This document shows, in pieces, positions 23,681 through 31,743 of a stretch of DNA of 39,652 nt. Every line of letters starts with the position of its first letter. Positions within the stretch are counted from its first letter, which is position 1. A program made the position numbers and the translations under genes. The stretch comes from CAZCAC01 sp964496575 (GTDB taxonomy: Bacteria > Planctomycetota > UBA1135 > GCA-002686595), in NCBI GenBank assembly GCA_964496575.1, contig CAZCAC010000080.1:1-39652 (forward strand), written 5' to 3'. The notes beneath the pieces are model-generated. The model saw only the letters and a program-made list of their open reading frames with translations, did no database searches and was not told the origin of the DNA.

Positions 23681-25912
23681 ATGCGCCGCTTCGGCTTCTC
23701 GCCCGCACTTCCGCACCCGTCAACTCTCCGCGCCACCGCCTGGATCTTGCTCTCGGCCCTGCTCGCCGGAGCCCGTTCCCCGGGCCCGGGCTCCGAATCA
23801 GCGCCACCCCAGGAGGACGAGCCGCCGAAGAGGGAAGAAGAACGACAGGAGAAGGAGGAAGAACAGGGACAGAGTGATTTGATCGTCCTGGACGAGGTGA
23901 TCATCACGGCCACCCGAACTCCGCGCACGGTTCTGGAGGCGCCCTACTCCGTCGAGGTGGTCACCGACGAGAGGATCAAGGAGCGTTCCTACCGGACCAC
24001 CCCCCAGATACTGCGTGACGTGCCCGGAGTCATGATCCAGGAGACGGCGCCGGGTCACGGATCTCCGTACATCCGGGGCTTCACTAGCTTCCGCAACCTC
24101 TTCCTGATCGACGGCATCCGCCTGAACAACTCGGTCTTCCGCCCCGGCCCGAACCAGTACTGGGCCACGGTCGACGCCTGGAGCATCTCGAGCATGGATG
24201 TCATCAAGGGCCCGAGCTCGGTGCTCTACGGCTCGGACGCCATCGGTGGCACGGTCAACGTGAACACGATGAACCCCTACCCCGGCCGGAACGGCAATGC
24301 GGTGGGTGGTCAGCTTCGCTACCGGTACTCGAGCGCCGAGAACTCCAACTACGGCAGGGCCGAGGTCAGCGGGATGTTCGAGGGCGACTTCGGAATCCTG
24401 GCGGGGATCACCGCCAAGGACCTGGGCGATCTGAAGGGAGGCAGGGATACGGGCACTCAGCCGTACACCGGCTACTCCGAGATCGACGGGGACCTGAAGA
24501 TGGAGAAGTACCTCGACCCGTACACTCGCCTCGTCTTCGGCTTCCAGCACGTCTACCAGAACGACGTCCCGCGCACTCACAAGACCGTCTACGCCGTGCC
24601 CTTCGAGGGGAGCTCGGTGGGCAGCGACCTGCGCCGGGACTTCGACCAGGAGCGGACCCTCGCTTACACCAAGCTCCAGGGGGAGGAAGCCGACTCCTTC
24701 TTCGACAGCTACGACCTGAGCTTGTCCTGGCACCAGCAGAGCGAGATCCGCCACCGCACCAAGGGCAGCGGCAGCCAGGAGGAGCAGGGCTTCGAGGTGG
24801 ACACCTTCGGCCTCCTGGCCAACCTCGGCTCCGAAACCGGTATTGGCAGGCTGACCTACGGCTTCGACGTCTACCACGACGAGGTCAGCTCCTTCAAGAC
24901 GGGCCAGGCGATCCAGGGACCGGTGGCGGACGACGCCACCTACGACCTGGTGGGGGTTTACGTCCAGGACGAGATCGAGGCCACCGACCGGCTGGACTTC
25001 ATCCTCGGCGGCCGCTTCAACTACGCCGCCGCGGACGCGAACAGCGTCCTGAATCCGGACCCGGGGGCCCCCGACCAGCAGATCGCCCTGAGCGAGGACT
25101 GGAGCGCCTGGGTCGGCAGCGCGCGCTTCAGCTACGCCCTCGAGGAAGACACCACCAGCATCTTCGGGGGGATCTCCCAGGGTTTCCGGGCTCCCAACCT
25201 CTCGGACCTCACACGCTTCGACAGCGCCCGCACCGACGAGTTCGAGATCCCCGCGCCCGGCCTCGACGCCGAGCACTCGATCAGCTACGAGCTCGGCGTC
25301 AAGCAGTCGGCCGAACGCCACTCGGCGCAGCTCGCCGTCTTCTACACGCAGATCAAGGATCAGATCGTTCGATACCCGACAGGTGAGATGAGAGACCTGG
25401 ACGGCGACGGCGTGGACGAGTCGTACGAGGTGACGAAGGGCAACGTGGGCGACGGCTTCGTCTACGGGGTCGAAACGGGCGGGGCCTGGGAGGCGATTCC
25501 CCAGTGGACCCTCTTCGGCAACCTCACCTACATGTACGGCAAGGTCGAGACCTACCCCACCTCGGCGCAGGTCCTGCAGGAGGATTACCTCACCCGTCTG
25601 ATGCCTCTCACCGCCCAGCTGGGCTTGCGCTGGGATTCCGAGAATTCGCGTCAGTGGGTCGAGGTTCTGGGAATCTACGCCGACGACGCGGACAAGCTCT
25701 CGACTTCGGACGTGAGGGACACCTCCCGGGTCCCTCCGGGAGGGACGCCCTCCTACTTCGTCCTGCACCTCAACAGTGGTTGGCGCGTGAGCGACGACGT
25801 CGACCTGAACCTGGGGGTCCAGAACGTGACCGACGAGGACTACCGAATCCACGGCTCGGGCCACAACATGCCCGGCCGGGGAATCCTCATGGGGATGACG
25901 GTCTCGTTCTGA
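23681..25912 (+). CDS. TonB-dependent outer-membrane receptor
   Basis: A 743-residue outer-membrane transporter of the CirA/BtuB-like class. After a signal peptide there is an unusual acidic/Lys/Gln-rich linker (PPKREEERQEKEEEQ), then a TonB-box-like strand (VIITATRTP). The plug domain has VTDERIKE, TPQILRDVPGVMIQE, YIRGF, LIDGIRLNN and VIKGPSSVLYGSDAIGG. The barrel follows and ends in the terminal aromatic signature GMTVSF for outer-membrane insertion. The substrate is unknown; no vitamin, metal or siderophore gene is adjacent. One extracellular loop contains a calcium-type DLDGDGVDE motif. The start at 23681 gives the signal peptide; an ATG at 23621 is possible. It converges on the kinase-like gene with a 19-bp gap. 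Confidence 0.9.
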   Translation: MRRFGFSPALPHPSTLRATAWILLSALLAGARSPGPGSESAPPQEDEPPKREEERQEKEEEQGQSDLIVLDEVIITATRTPRTVLEAPYSVEVVTDERIKERSYRTTPQILRDVPGVMIQETAPGHGSPYIRGFTSFRNLFLIDGIRLNNSVFRPGPNQYWATVDAWSISSMDVIKGPSSVLYGSDAIGGTVNVNTMNPYPGRNGNAVGGQLRYRYSSAENSNYGRAEVSGMFEGDFGILAGITAKDLGDLKGGRDTGTQPYTGYSEIDGDLKMEKYLDPYTRLVFGFQHVYQNDVPRTHKTVYAVPFEGSSVGSDLRRDFDQERTLAYTKLQGEEADSFFDSYDLSLSWHQQSEIRHRTKGSGSQEEQGFEVDTFGLLANLGSETGIGRLTYGFDVYHDEVSSFKTGQAIQGPVADDATYDLVGVYVQDEIEATDRLDFILGGRFNYAAADANSVLNPDPGAPDQQIALSEDWSAWVGSARFSYALEEDTTSIFGGISQGFRAPNLSDLTRFDSARTDEFEIPAPGLDAEHSISYELGVKQSAERHSAQLAVFYTQIKDQIVRYPTGEMRDLDGDGVDESYEVTKGNVGDGFVYGVETGGAWEAIPQWTLFGNLTYMYGKVETYPTSAQVLQEDYLTRLMPLTAQLGLRWDSENSRQWVEVLGIYADDADKLSTSDVRDTSRVPPGGTPSYFVLHLNSGWRVSDDVDLNLGVQNVTDEDYRIHGSGHNMPGRGILMGMTVSF

Positions 25913-25931
25913 TTCTGTACTGAGACCGGAA

Positions 25932-26879
25932 TCAGGTAAACAGACACAGCCGCCCCGGCTCGATCGTCACCTCGATCTCCGTGAATCGGTCGCCGAGGGA
26001 CTCGCCGTCGGCGTGGACTGGGAGGGTCTCCTCGGAGCGGAGCTCGAAGCTCCGGCAGCGGACGATGCGCACCGCCGGGTGCGAGGTGTGGCGGCCTTTC
26101 AGGCTCCTGGGCAGCAGCGCGACGATCTGCAGGCGTGAGAGCGGGGTGACGAAACCGAGCTCGAGCGTGCCGCTGTCGTGACGCGCCTCGGGAGTGAGAA
26201 AGAAGCCGCCACCACTGCGCGGGCCGTTGCCGGCGGTGACCATCAGGAAGCGGCCGGCGGTCTCCTCTCGGGCGCCGTCCTCGTTCTCCCAGCGGAGCTC
26301 CAGCTGCGGCGCGCCCGGGTCGCGCAGCGCGCGGAGTGCGGCCAGGACGTAGAGCGGTAGCCCGCGCAAGCGACGGATCTTCGACGACTCGCGGTTGACC
26401 CGACCCTCGAAGCCAATGCCGAGCGAGTTGTCGACGTAGCGCACCGTCTCGCCGTTCGCGTCCCGCAGCACGGCGCGTGCGAGATCGAGCCTCGTCGCTC
26501 GCGGCTCCTCGATCACCCGCCGCAGCTCGCTCATGTCGCCGGGGCAGCCGGTGGTCACCGCGAAGTCGTTCCCACTGCCCGTGCCCAGAGCGATCAGCGG
26601 ACCGACCGTCTCGCCCTCGGGCGTCGCCAGCGCGAGGCCGTTCACCACCTCGCTCACCGCGCCGTCGCCGCCGACCGCGATCACCGCGCGAAAGCCTCGG
26701 CCGCAGGCTTCTCGCGCCAGCTCGACTCCGTGGCCGTGTCCCTTCGTCAACTCCAGCTCGAAGGGGATCTCCGCTGCGCGCAACATCGCGCGTACTCGCG
26801 TCGCGGCGTCTTCCCCGCGCCCGCGCCCCGCGCACGGGTTGACGATCACTCTCACCGGCAGCTCGTGCTCGCGAGTCAT
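25932..26879 (-). CDS. Diacylglycerol/lipid kinase-family protein (YegS/DgkB-like)
   Basis: A 315-residue cytoplasmic lipid kinase. The nucleotide-binding motifs of the DAGK catalytic domain are VIVNPCAGRGRG near the N-terminus, GGDGAVSEVVNGL (from residue 70) and GTGSGNDFA (99-107). The C-terminal beta-sandwich has the family's GNGPRSGGGFFLTPEA and HADGE motifs. It would phosphorylate diacylglycerol, another lipid or a sphingoid base; the exact substrate is not predictable. I start at Met 26879, where TAGGCT lies 7 nt upstream. It follows the sulfatase gene on the same strand after 60 bp. Confidence 0.88.
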   Translation of the reverse strand: MTREHELPVRVIVNPCAGRGRGEDAATRVRAMLRAAEIPFELELTKGHGHGVELAREACGRGFRAVIAVGGDGAVSEVVNGLALATPEGETVGPLIALGTGSGNDFAVTTGCPGDMSELRRVIEEPRATRLDLARAVLRDANGETVRYVDNSLGIGFEGRVNRESSKIRRLRGLPLYVLAALRALRDPGAPQLELRWENEDGAREETAGRFLMVTAGNGPRSGGGFFLTPEARHDSGTLELGFVTPLSRLQIVALLPRSLKGRHTSHPAVRIVRCRSFELRSEETLPVHADGESLGDRFTEIEVTIEPGRLCLFT

Positions 26880-26886
26880 CGCCTGC

Positions 26887-26892
26887 AGCCTA
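26887..26892 (-). promoter_or_regulatory. Putative -10 element of the lipid kinase gene
   Basis: TAGGCT, then GCAGGCG, then the ATG at 26879. The spacing is 7 nt, as in the other leaderless-type starts. Confidence 0.4.
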
Positions 26893-26939
26893 CCGGGGTC
26901 CTCACGAGCGCCACAAGCACGATGCGCCATACCCCACCA

Positions 26940-28013
26940 TCACTTCCGCTTCTCCACCCGCAGCGGCCCCGGCTCCCGGTAGGGCGCCAGGGCACCCATC
27001 AATCGCTCCACCACCTCGGGATGATCGCTCCACAGGTTCGTCGTCTCGGACGGATCACGCGCGAGGTCGTACAGCTGTCCCTCCGGACCACCCGGGGTCG
27101 GGTCCACGCGACGCGGGCGAGAAAAGCCGCCCGAGCCGAGATGTGTGATCAGCTTCCAGTTCTCCTCGCGGATCACCGACGCATCGGCCTGCACGACGAA
27201 ATCGCCGTAGAGATCCGCCTCGCTCCGGCCCGCGAACGGCTCGGTCGGGAGCCAGGGGGTATGCGGCGACGCCAGTGCCACGTAGAGGAAGAACGGGCGA
27301 TCGCCCGACGCCGCACACATCTCGATGCAATCGACCGCTTCTTCCGTGAAGCGCGGCAGTACCTCCGCGTGGACGAAATCCCGCGCGATCGCACCCTCTC
27401 GCCAGAACGCGCCCTGAATCTTCGTCCGCCCCTCCGTCCCGCTCGCCTCGATCCGCTCCGTGGGCAGCGCCACCGGAGAGCGATCGCGAATGTAGTAGTA
27501 CGGCGGGATGTCCAGCGAGGCGTGAATGCCGAAGAAGCGCTCGAAGCCGCGGTCGGCTGGGCCACCGCGCAGCTCACCGCCGTCCGGCATCGAGCCCCCC
27601 TCGAAGCCGAGGTGCCACTTGCCCACCATGGCCGTCGCGTAGCCCTTCGTCCGCAGGAACGACGCGATCGTCGGTTGATCCGCGCGGATCACCGGGCCCT
27701 GGTTCACGTAGAACCGCCGCGGGCGGCACGGGAGCACGCCCGTCATCAGCCCGTACCGAGACGGCACGCACCACGCCCCCGGTGCGTGCACGTCCGTGAA
27801 GCGCATCCCCTCGCGCGCCAGGCGGTCGATGCTCGGCGTGGGGATCTTCGACTCCGGGTTGTAGCAACCCGGGTCGCCATAGCCCATGTCGTCCGCCAGG
27901 ATCAGGACGATGTTCGGCGGCGGTTCCGCGCGCCGAGGTTCGTCGGTCGAGGCGCACGTGATCGAGGCGAGCGGGAGGGCTGCACAAGCGAACAGGAGGG
28001 GGAGAACTCGCAT
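26940..28013 (-). CDS. Type I sulfatase with large internal deletion
   Basis: A 357-residue exported sulfatase of the formylglycine type; relatives usually have 450-600 residues. Intact features are the metal-binding Asp pair in ILADDMGYGD (41-42), the CVPSR motif (Cys82, Pro84, Arg86) whose Cys becomes formylglycine, the GKWHLG motif (Lys132, His134) and an SPHTPW motif. After DLYGDFVVQADAS, where homologues continue with a long segment containing the Asp-Asn-Gly metal ligands and the second Lys, this protein jumps directly to the C-terminal IREENWKLI strand. That is an in-frame loss of roughly 130 residues near 27175. The product is therefore likely inactive, unless the deletion is an assembly error. 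The start is supported by TATGAT 6 nt upstream. Confidence 0.8.
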   Translation of the reverse strand: MRVLPLLFACAALPLASITCASTDEPRRAEPPPNIVLILADDMGYGDPGCYNPESKIPTPSIDRLAREGMRFTDVHAPGAWCVPSRYGLMTGVLPCRPRRFYVNQGPVIRADQPTIASFLRTKGYATAMVGKWHLGFEGGSMPDGGELRGGPADRGFERFFGIHASLDIPPYYYIRDRSPVALPTERIEASGTEGRTKIQGAFWREGAIARDFVHAEVLPRFTEEAVDCIEMCAASGDRPFFLYVALASPHTPWLPTEPFAGRSEADLYGDFVVQADASVIREENWKLITHLGSGGFSRPRRVDPTPGGPEGQLYDLARDPSETTNLWSDHPEVVERLMGALAPYREPGPLRVEKRK

Positions 28014-28019
28014 ACGGGG

Positions 28020-28025
28020 ATCATA
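28020..28025 (-). promoter_or_regulatory. Putative -10 element of the sulfatase gene
   Basis: TATGAT, then CCCCGT, then the ATG at 28013, a 6-nt spacing without a Shine-Dalgarno. Confidence 0.55.
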
Positions 28026-28119
28026 CGGTACCAGGTCCGGATTCTCGCACCTGGGCGCTCAGCCGACGGACGGTGTGTGCGGAGGAGGCCGAAGGCGAAC
28101 CTGAATCGGCACCGTGTAG

Positions 28120-28125
28120 TATCAT
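28120..28125 (+). promoter_or_regulatory. Putative -10 element of the adhesin-domain gene
   Basis: TATCAT, then CGAATCC, then the ATG at 28133, a 7-nt spacing. No Shine-Dalgarno lies before the ATG. Confidence 0.55.
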
Positions 28126-28132
28126 CGAATCC

Positions 28133-29653
28133 ATGACCACCTCCCGGACCCGCCGAGCTCCGCTCACCTCCGCGTTTCTCCTCCTCGCCGCAGCCCCTTT
28201 CCTGAACAGCTCTGCCGACGCCCAGGTCCTCCTGGCCGAGGACTTCGACGGCGGAGGCTTTCCGCCGGCCGGGTGGACGGTCGTCGATAGCATCGGCAAC
28301 GGCAGCTGGCGGGCGAACTCCACCTTCGGCGTCGACAACACGACCGGGGGTAGCGGTGACTGCGCCGCGATGAACAGCTTCCACTACGGGTCGATCCCCG
28401 TCGACGGCGAGCTGCTCACTCCCCCCTTCGACGTGCCCGCTTCCGGCTGTCTGCTGGAGTTCAAGCACTTCTTCTGGTACTGGCCTCAGGGCGGCCTCGA
28501 GATCGGCGATGTGGACATCCGTACGGGAAGTGGACCCTGGTCGAACCTCCGCCGCTACATGCTGGGCGACTTCCAGGGAATCGAACGCGTGGACCTCGGT
28601 GCGTTCGCCGGGGCGAGTGGCGTGCAGGTGCGCTTCCGTTACTACAACGCGTGGTACGACTGGTGGTGGCAGATCGACGACGCGCTCATCCACGTCCCGG
28701 AGCCCAGGGTCCCGGTCTGGCTGGAGGACTTCGACGGCGGGACGTTTCCGCCTTCGGGCTGGTCGGTGGTCGACAACACCGGGAAGGGTGGCTGGAAGAA
28801 AAGCTCCGACTTCCCTCGCGGCAACATGGTCGGAGAGGGCGAAGCTGCCGCGCTGGACAGCGACTACTACGGATCGGTGGGCATCGACGGGGAGCTGATC
28901 AGCGCGCCCTTCGACGTGCCGGATCACAACGCGCACCTGGAATTCGACCACTTCTTCCTCGCACGACCGGGCGGGGGCGTCGAGGTCTGCGACGTCGATC
29001 TGCGAGTCGGTGGCGGCAGCTGGACGAACCTGGCGAGATTCACGACGACCGTTGCGGGGCGCGAGGTGATCGACCTCACCGGATACGGCGGCGTCACCGG
29101 CGTGCAGATCCGCTTCCGCTACCACAACGCGCTCGGCGCGTGGTGGTGGCAGGTAGACGACGTCGGCGTCTTCCTGCGGGAGCCGGGAACGCGCTACTGC
29201 CCCGGCGACGGCGCCGGGACCCCCTGCCCGTGCGGGAACGACAACGACGGTGGCCCGGGCGGCTGCGATTGGGGCGATCCCGCTTTCCCGGGCGGCGGTC
29301 TTCTCTCCGCGATCGGTTCGACCAGCGTGGCGAGCGGTGATCTGCGGCTCGTCGCCACGGACGTCGAGAGCGACTTCGGGCTCTTCTTCGCGGGTCACCA
29401 TCGCGTGAACGGCGGCGACGGTTTTCTCCTGTTCGACGGCTTGCGCTGCGCGGGTGGCGGCGTCGTGCGACTCGCTCCACCCACGGTCGCGACCGGGAAC
29501 CAGTTGACCCTCCCCGCGCCGCTCCAGCAGCTCGACCCGGCCGCGGCCGCCGGCGGGACGCGGAGGTACCAGTACTGGTTCCGCACGCCGGTGGGCAGCT
29601 GCAGCCTGGGGGCGAACCTGACCAACGGGTACGAGGTCCTCTGGACGCCGTAG
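28133..29653 (+). CDS. Secreted tandem choice-of-anchor-J/cleaved-adhesin protein with planctomycete C-terminal domain
   Basis: A 506-residue exported protein. The signal peptide ends near residue 30. Two homologous domains of about 165 residues follow (31-190 and 194-360). Each starts with EDFDGG(G/T)FPP(A/S)GW(T/S)VVD, has DGEL(L/I)(T/S)(P/A)PFDVP in the middle, and ends with VQ(V/I)RFRY(Y/H)NA...WWWQ(I/V)DD, the jelly-roll pattern of cleaved-adhesin/MAM-like domains. Residues 365-506 form a Cys-containing domain with CPGDG...CPCGNDN near its start and YQYWFR...CSLGANLTNGYEVLWTP at its end. I have seen this arrangement at the C-terminus of many planctomycete secreted proteins; its role (surface attachment or sorting) is unproven. 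There is no enzyme motif. Confidence 0.85.
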   Translation: MTTSRTRRAPLTSAFLLLAAAPFLNSSADAQVLLAEDFDGGGFPPAGWTVVDSIGNGSWRANSTFGVDNTTGGSGDCAAMNSFHYGSIPVDGELLTPPFDVPASGCLLEFKHFFWYWPQGGLEIGDVDIRTGSGPWSNLRRYMLGDFQGIERVDLGAFAGASGVQVRFRYYNAWYDWWWQIDDALIHVPEPRVPVWLEDFDGGTFPPSGWSVVDNTGKGGWKKSSDFPRGNMVGEGEAAALDSDYYGSVGIDGELISAPFDVPDHNAHLEFDHFFLARPGGGVEVCDVDLRVGGGSWTNLARFTTTVAGREVIDLTGYGGVTGVQIRFRYHNALGAWWWQVDDVGVFLREPGTRYCPGDGAGTPCPCGNDNDGGPGGCDWGDPAFPGGGLLSAIGSTSVASGDLRLVATDVESDFGLFFAGHHRVNGGDGFLLFDGLRCAGGGVVRLAPPTVATGNQLTLPAPLQQLDPAAAAGGTRRYQYWFRTPVGSCSLGANLTNGYEVLWTP

Positions 29654-29666
29654 CTCGATTCGGCGG

Positions 29667-29684
29667 TACGGAGCCGGGTCCGTA
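29667..29684. terminator. Possible bidirectional terminator between convergent genes
   Basis: TACGGA and TCCGTA form a 6-bp stem with a 6-nt GC loop in the 34-bp gap between two convergent genes. No T-run is present, so this is a weak candidate. Confidence 0.3.
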
Positions 29685-29687
29685 GCC

Positions 29688-31016
29688 TCACGACCGCCGC
29701 AAGCTGAAGAAGCGCTTGATGCGATTGGCGAAGAGCTTCGGCTGCAGGAACTGCCGCACGAGGTTTCCCGGCGTCAGGTAGTACGCGAGGTACATCTTCT
29801 TGATCTGACGCAAGAGCTCCTCGTCGACCACCGTGTACGTCTCCAGCTCCGCTGGCAGTTCACGGTAGGGGAGGAACTGCAAGGTCGTCGGCCGCAGCGC
29901 GCGCGCCCAGCGAATTGTCTCGCGCCGGTCCGCCTCCGTCTCGCCCGGCATGCCCAGCACGAAGTAGCCGCGCGTCTTCACTCCCAGCCGGCGGCAGATG
30001 TCGAAGACCGCCTTCGTCTCCTCGAACCCGATCGTCTTCTCCTTCCAGTGATCCTCCTGCTGCTGCACGCCGCCCGTCTCCACGCCGACCGACAGGGCGT
30101 CCATCCCCGCCCTCTGCATCAACGTCAGGAGCTCATCGTCGACGAGGTTCAGCGTCGTCTCCGCCCACCAGGTGATTCCCAGCTTCGCCTCGATCAGCCG
30201 CTCGCACAGCTCCACGATCCGCTTGCGCTTCACCGTGAAGGTGATGTCGCGGAAGACGACATTGCGCACGCCGTAACGATTGACGACCTCCTCGAGCTCG
30301 GCCATCACCTGGTCGAGATCGCGCACCCGGTAGACGTACCCCTGCGAGAAGCGGTACGCGCAGACGTCGCAGTGATACGGGCACCCACGCCCCGTCTGCA
30401 CCGTGGTCATCGGCCCGTCCATCCCGGCGATGAAGTACTTCTCGTTGGGCAGGAGATGGCGCGCCGGCAGCGGAAGATCGTCCATCGGGATCATCCGCGG
30501 ATCGTCGGCGTTGTGGACGATGCGCTCCCCGTCGCGCCAGGAGATTCCGCTCAGCTCGGCCACCGTCCCCGACTCGATCGCGCGCACCAGCTCGACTGGC
30601 TTGTCGTCGTTCAGCGTGTTGATGGTGAAGTCGCAGGTCGATTCTCCCAGCACGTGGTCCTTGTACAGGTGGATCACCGGGCCGGTCAGGAAGGCCTTCA
30701 GCCCGTCGACTCGCGCCTTCATTCGATCGATGAAGGCGAGGTCGGCCTTCAGCGTGACCAGCGACGAGATCACCCCGACCAGCCCGAAGCCGCCCGCGGC
30801 CACGCGGTCGAGGATCTCCGCCTCGCCGAGCTCCAGCGCTTCGGCGTCGAGCAGCTCCACCGGGATCTCCTCCCGCTCGAAGATCGCCGCGGTGTAAGCG
30901 AGCGGCAGCGGCGGATAACGAAGCGAGTCACCGACCTCCAGGCCGAAGCCGCCCATGATCTCGCGGCAGTATTTGCGCTCGGAAAAGGACGGGAGGTTGA
31001 GGAGCAGGACCTTCAT
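29688..31016 (-). CDS. B12-binding-domain radical SAM enzyme
   Basis: A 442-residue enzyme. Residues 1-170 form a cobalamin-binding-like Rossmann domain (MKVLLLNLP, PPLPLAYTAAIFE, VGVISSLVTLKADLAFI), although the classical D-x-H-x-x-G is not evident, so B12 binding is not certain. The radical SAM core has the 4Fe-4S motif CPYHCDVCAYR (Cys-x3-Cys-x2-Cys), then RDITFTVKR, WWAETTLNLV, SVGVETGG and GYFVLGMPGETEAD. Related enzymes (BchE/HpnJ-like) methylate or rearrange lipids, tetrapyrroles or natural products; the substrate cannot be named. I start at Met 31016, where TACAAT lies 6 nt upstream; an upstream in-frame extension to 31532 overlaps the divergent sigma-factor gene and is not convincing. 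Confidence 0.88.
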   Translation of the reverse strand: MKVLLLNLPSFSERKYCREIMGGFGLEVGDSLRYPPLPLAYTAAIFEREEIPVELLDAEALELGEAEILDRVAAGGFGLVGVISSLVTLKADLAFIDRMKARVDGLKAFLTGPVIHLYKDHVLGESTCDFTINTLNDDKPVELVRAIESGTVAELSGISWRDGERIVHNADDPRMIPMDDLPLPARHLLPNEKYFIAGMDGPMTTVQTGRGCPYHCDVCAYRFSQGYVYRVRDLDQVMAELEEVVNRYGVRNVVFRDITFTVKRKRIVELCERLIEAKLGITWWAETTLNLVDDELLTLMQRAGMDALSVGVETGGVQQQEDHWKEKTIGFEETKAVFDICRRLGVKTRGYFVLGMPGETEADRRETIRWARALRPTTLQFLPYRELPAELETYTVVDEELLRQIKKMYLAYYLTPGNLVRQFLQPKLFANRIKRFFSLRRS

Positions 31017-31022
31017 CGCCGG

Positions 31023-31028
31023 ATTGTA
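31023..31028 (-). promoter_or_regulatory. Putative -10 element of the radical SAM gene
   Basis: TACAAT, then CCGGCG, then the ATG at 31016. A GAGGAG sits immediately upstream of the hexamer and would lie outside a leaderless transcript, so it cannot act as a Shine-Dalgarno if the promoter is used as proposed. Confidence 0.55.
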
Positions 31029-31095
31029 CTCCTCGGGCTCGCCGTTCTCGCCGAAGCACACCAGTGCACTAGGGTTGTCGCGGTCGATCGGCCGA

Positions 31096-31101
31096 TATAC
31101 T
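31096..31101 (+). promoter_or_regulatory. Putative -10 element of the sigma-kinase operon
   Basis: TATACT with a TTGTCG 15 bp upstream (31075-31080) that could be a short-spaced -35. It is 27 nt before the ATG at 31129. Confidence 0.45.
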
Positions 31102-31110
31102 GAGCCGGAG

Positions 31111-31140
31111 ACCCGACCATGCCCGACCATGCCCGACCAC
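31111..31140 (+). repeat. Three tandem 10-bp repeats at the sigma-factor start
   Basis: Three units of (A/G)CCCGACCA(T/C) follow one another. Two contain an ATG junction, at 31119 and 31129; only the second is in frame with the sigma factor. Confidence 0.7.
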
Positions 31141-31743
31141 GCCCCCGAAGACGACACCGCCCTGATCGAAGCGGCCCGAGGTGGTGACGAGAACGCGCTC
31201 GGCGAGCTGGTCCGGCGCCACGCCGATCGGCTCCTCGAGTCGATCCGCGCCGAGCTAGGCGACCGCCTGCGCCGGCGGCTCGAGTCGCAAGACGTGATCC
31301 AGGAGGTACACCTCGACGCGCTGAAGAGCATCGCGCAGTTCGCCGGCGAGGGGCGGGCCAGCTTCCTCGCCTGGCTGCGACAGATCGCCATCCACCGCAT
31401 CATCGACCTCGATCGGCAGGCGTTCCAGACGGCGAAACGTGGCCCCGAGCAACGCGCCGCGGACCTCGGCCGCGACGAGTCGATGGCCCGGCTGCTCGGC
31501 GATCTCTCGGGCGGCGTGACGACTCCCAGCATGGCCGCGCACGGCCTCGACCGCGTGCGCCTCCTCGAGCAGGCGCTCGAACGCCTCGGCGAGGCGCAGC
31601 GTGAGGCGATCGAGCTGCGCTACCTCCAGCACCTCTCCGTCCCCGAGACCGCCGAGAAGATGGGGCGCACCGAGAAGGCGGTTCGCGCGCTCTGCGTCCG
31701 GGCGCTGATCCAGCTGCGGGAGATCCTCGGCGATGCGATCTGA
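31129..31743 (+). CDS. ECF-type RNA polymerase sigma factor
   Basis: A 204-residue sigma factor of the ECF group. Sigma-2 covers about residues 10-90 (LIEAARGGDENALGELVRRHAD, then DVIQEVHLDAL and FLAWLRQIAIHRIIDL), and sigma-4 covers about 140-200 (ALERLGEAQREAIELRYLQHLS, a helix-turn-helix with TAEKMGRTEKAVRALCVRA). It would direct RNA polymerase to a set of promoters under control of a partner. The 3' end overlaps the Ser/Thr kinase gene by 11 bp, a gene pair typical of planctomycete ECFs, suggesting control by kinase signalling instead of by a classical anti-sigma factor. The start at 31129 is the ATG nearest the conserved region. Confidence 0.9.
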   Translation: MPDHAPEDDTALIEAARGGDENALGELVRRHADRLLESIRAELGDRLRRRLESQDVIQEVHLDALKSIAQFAGEGRASFLAWLRQIAIHRIIDLDRQAFQTAKRGPEQRAADLGRDESMARLLGDLSGGVTTPSMAAHGLDRVRLLEQALERLGEAQREAIELRYLQHLSVPETAEKMGRTEKAVRALCVRALIQLREILGDAI

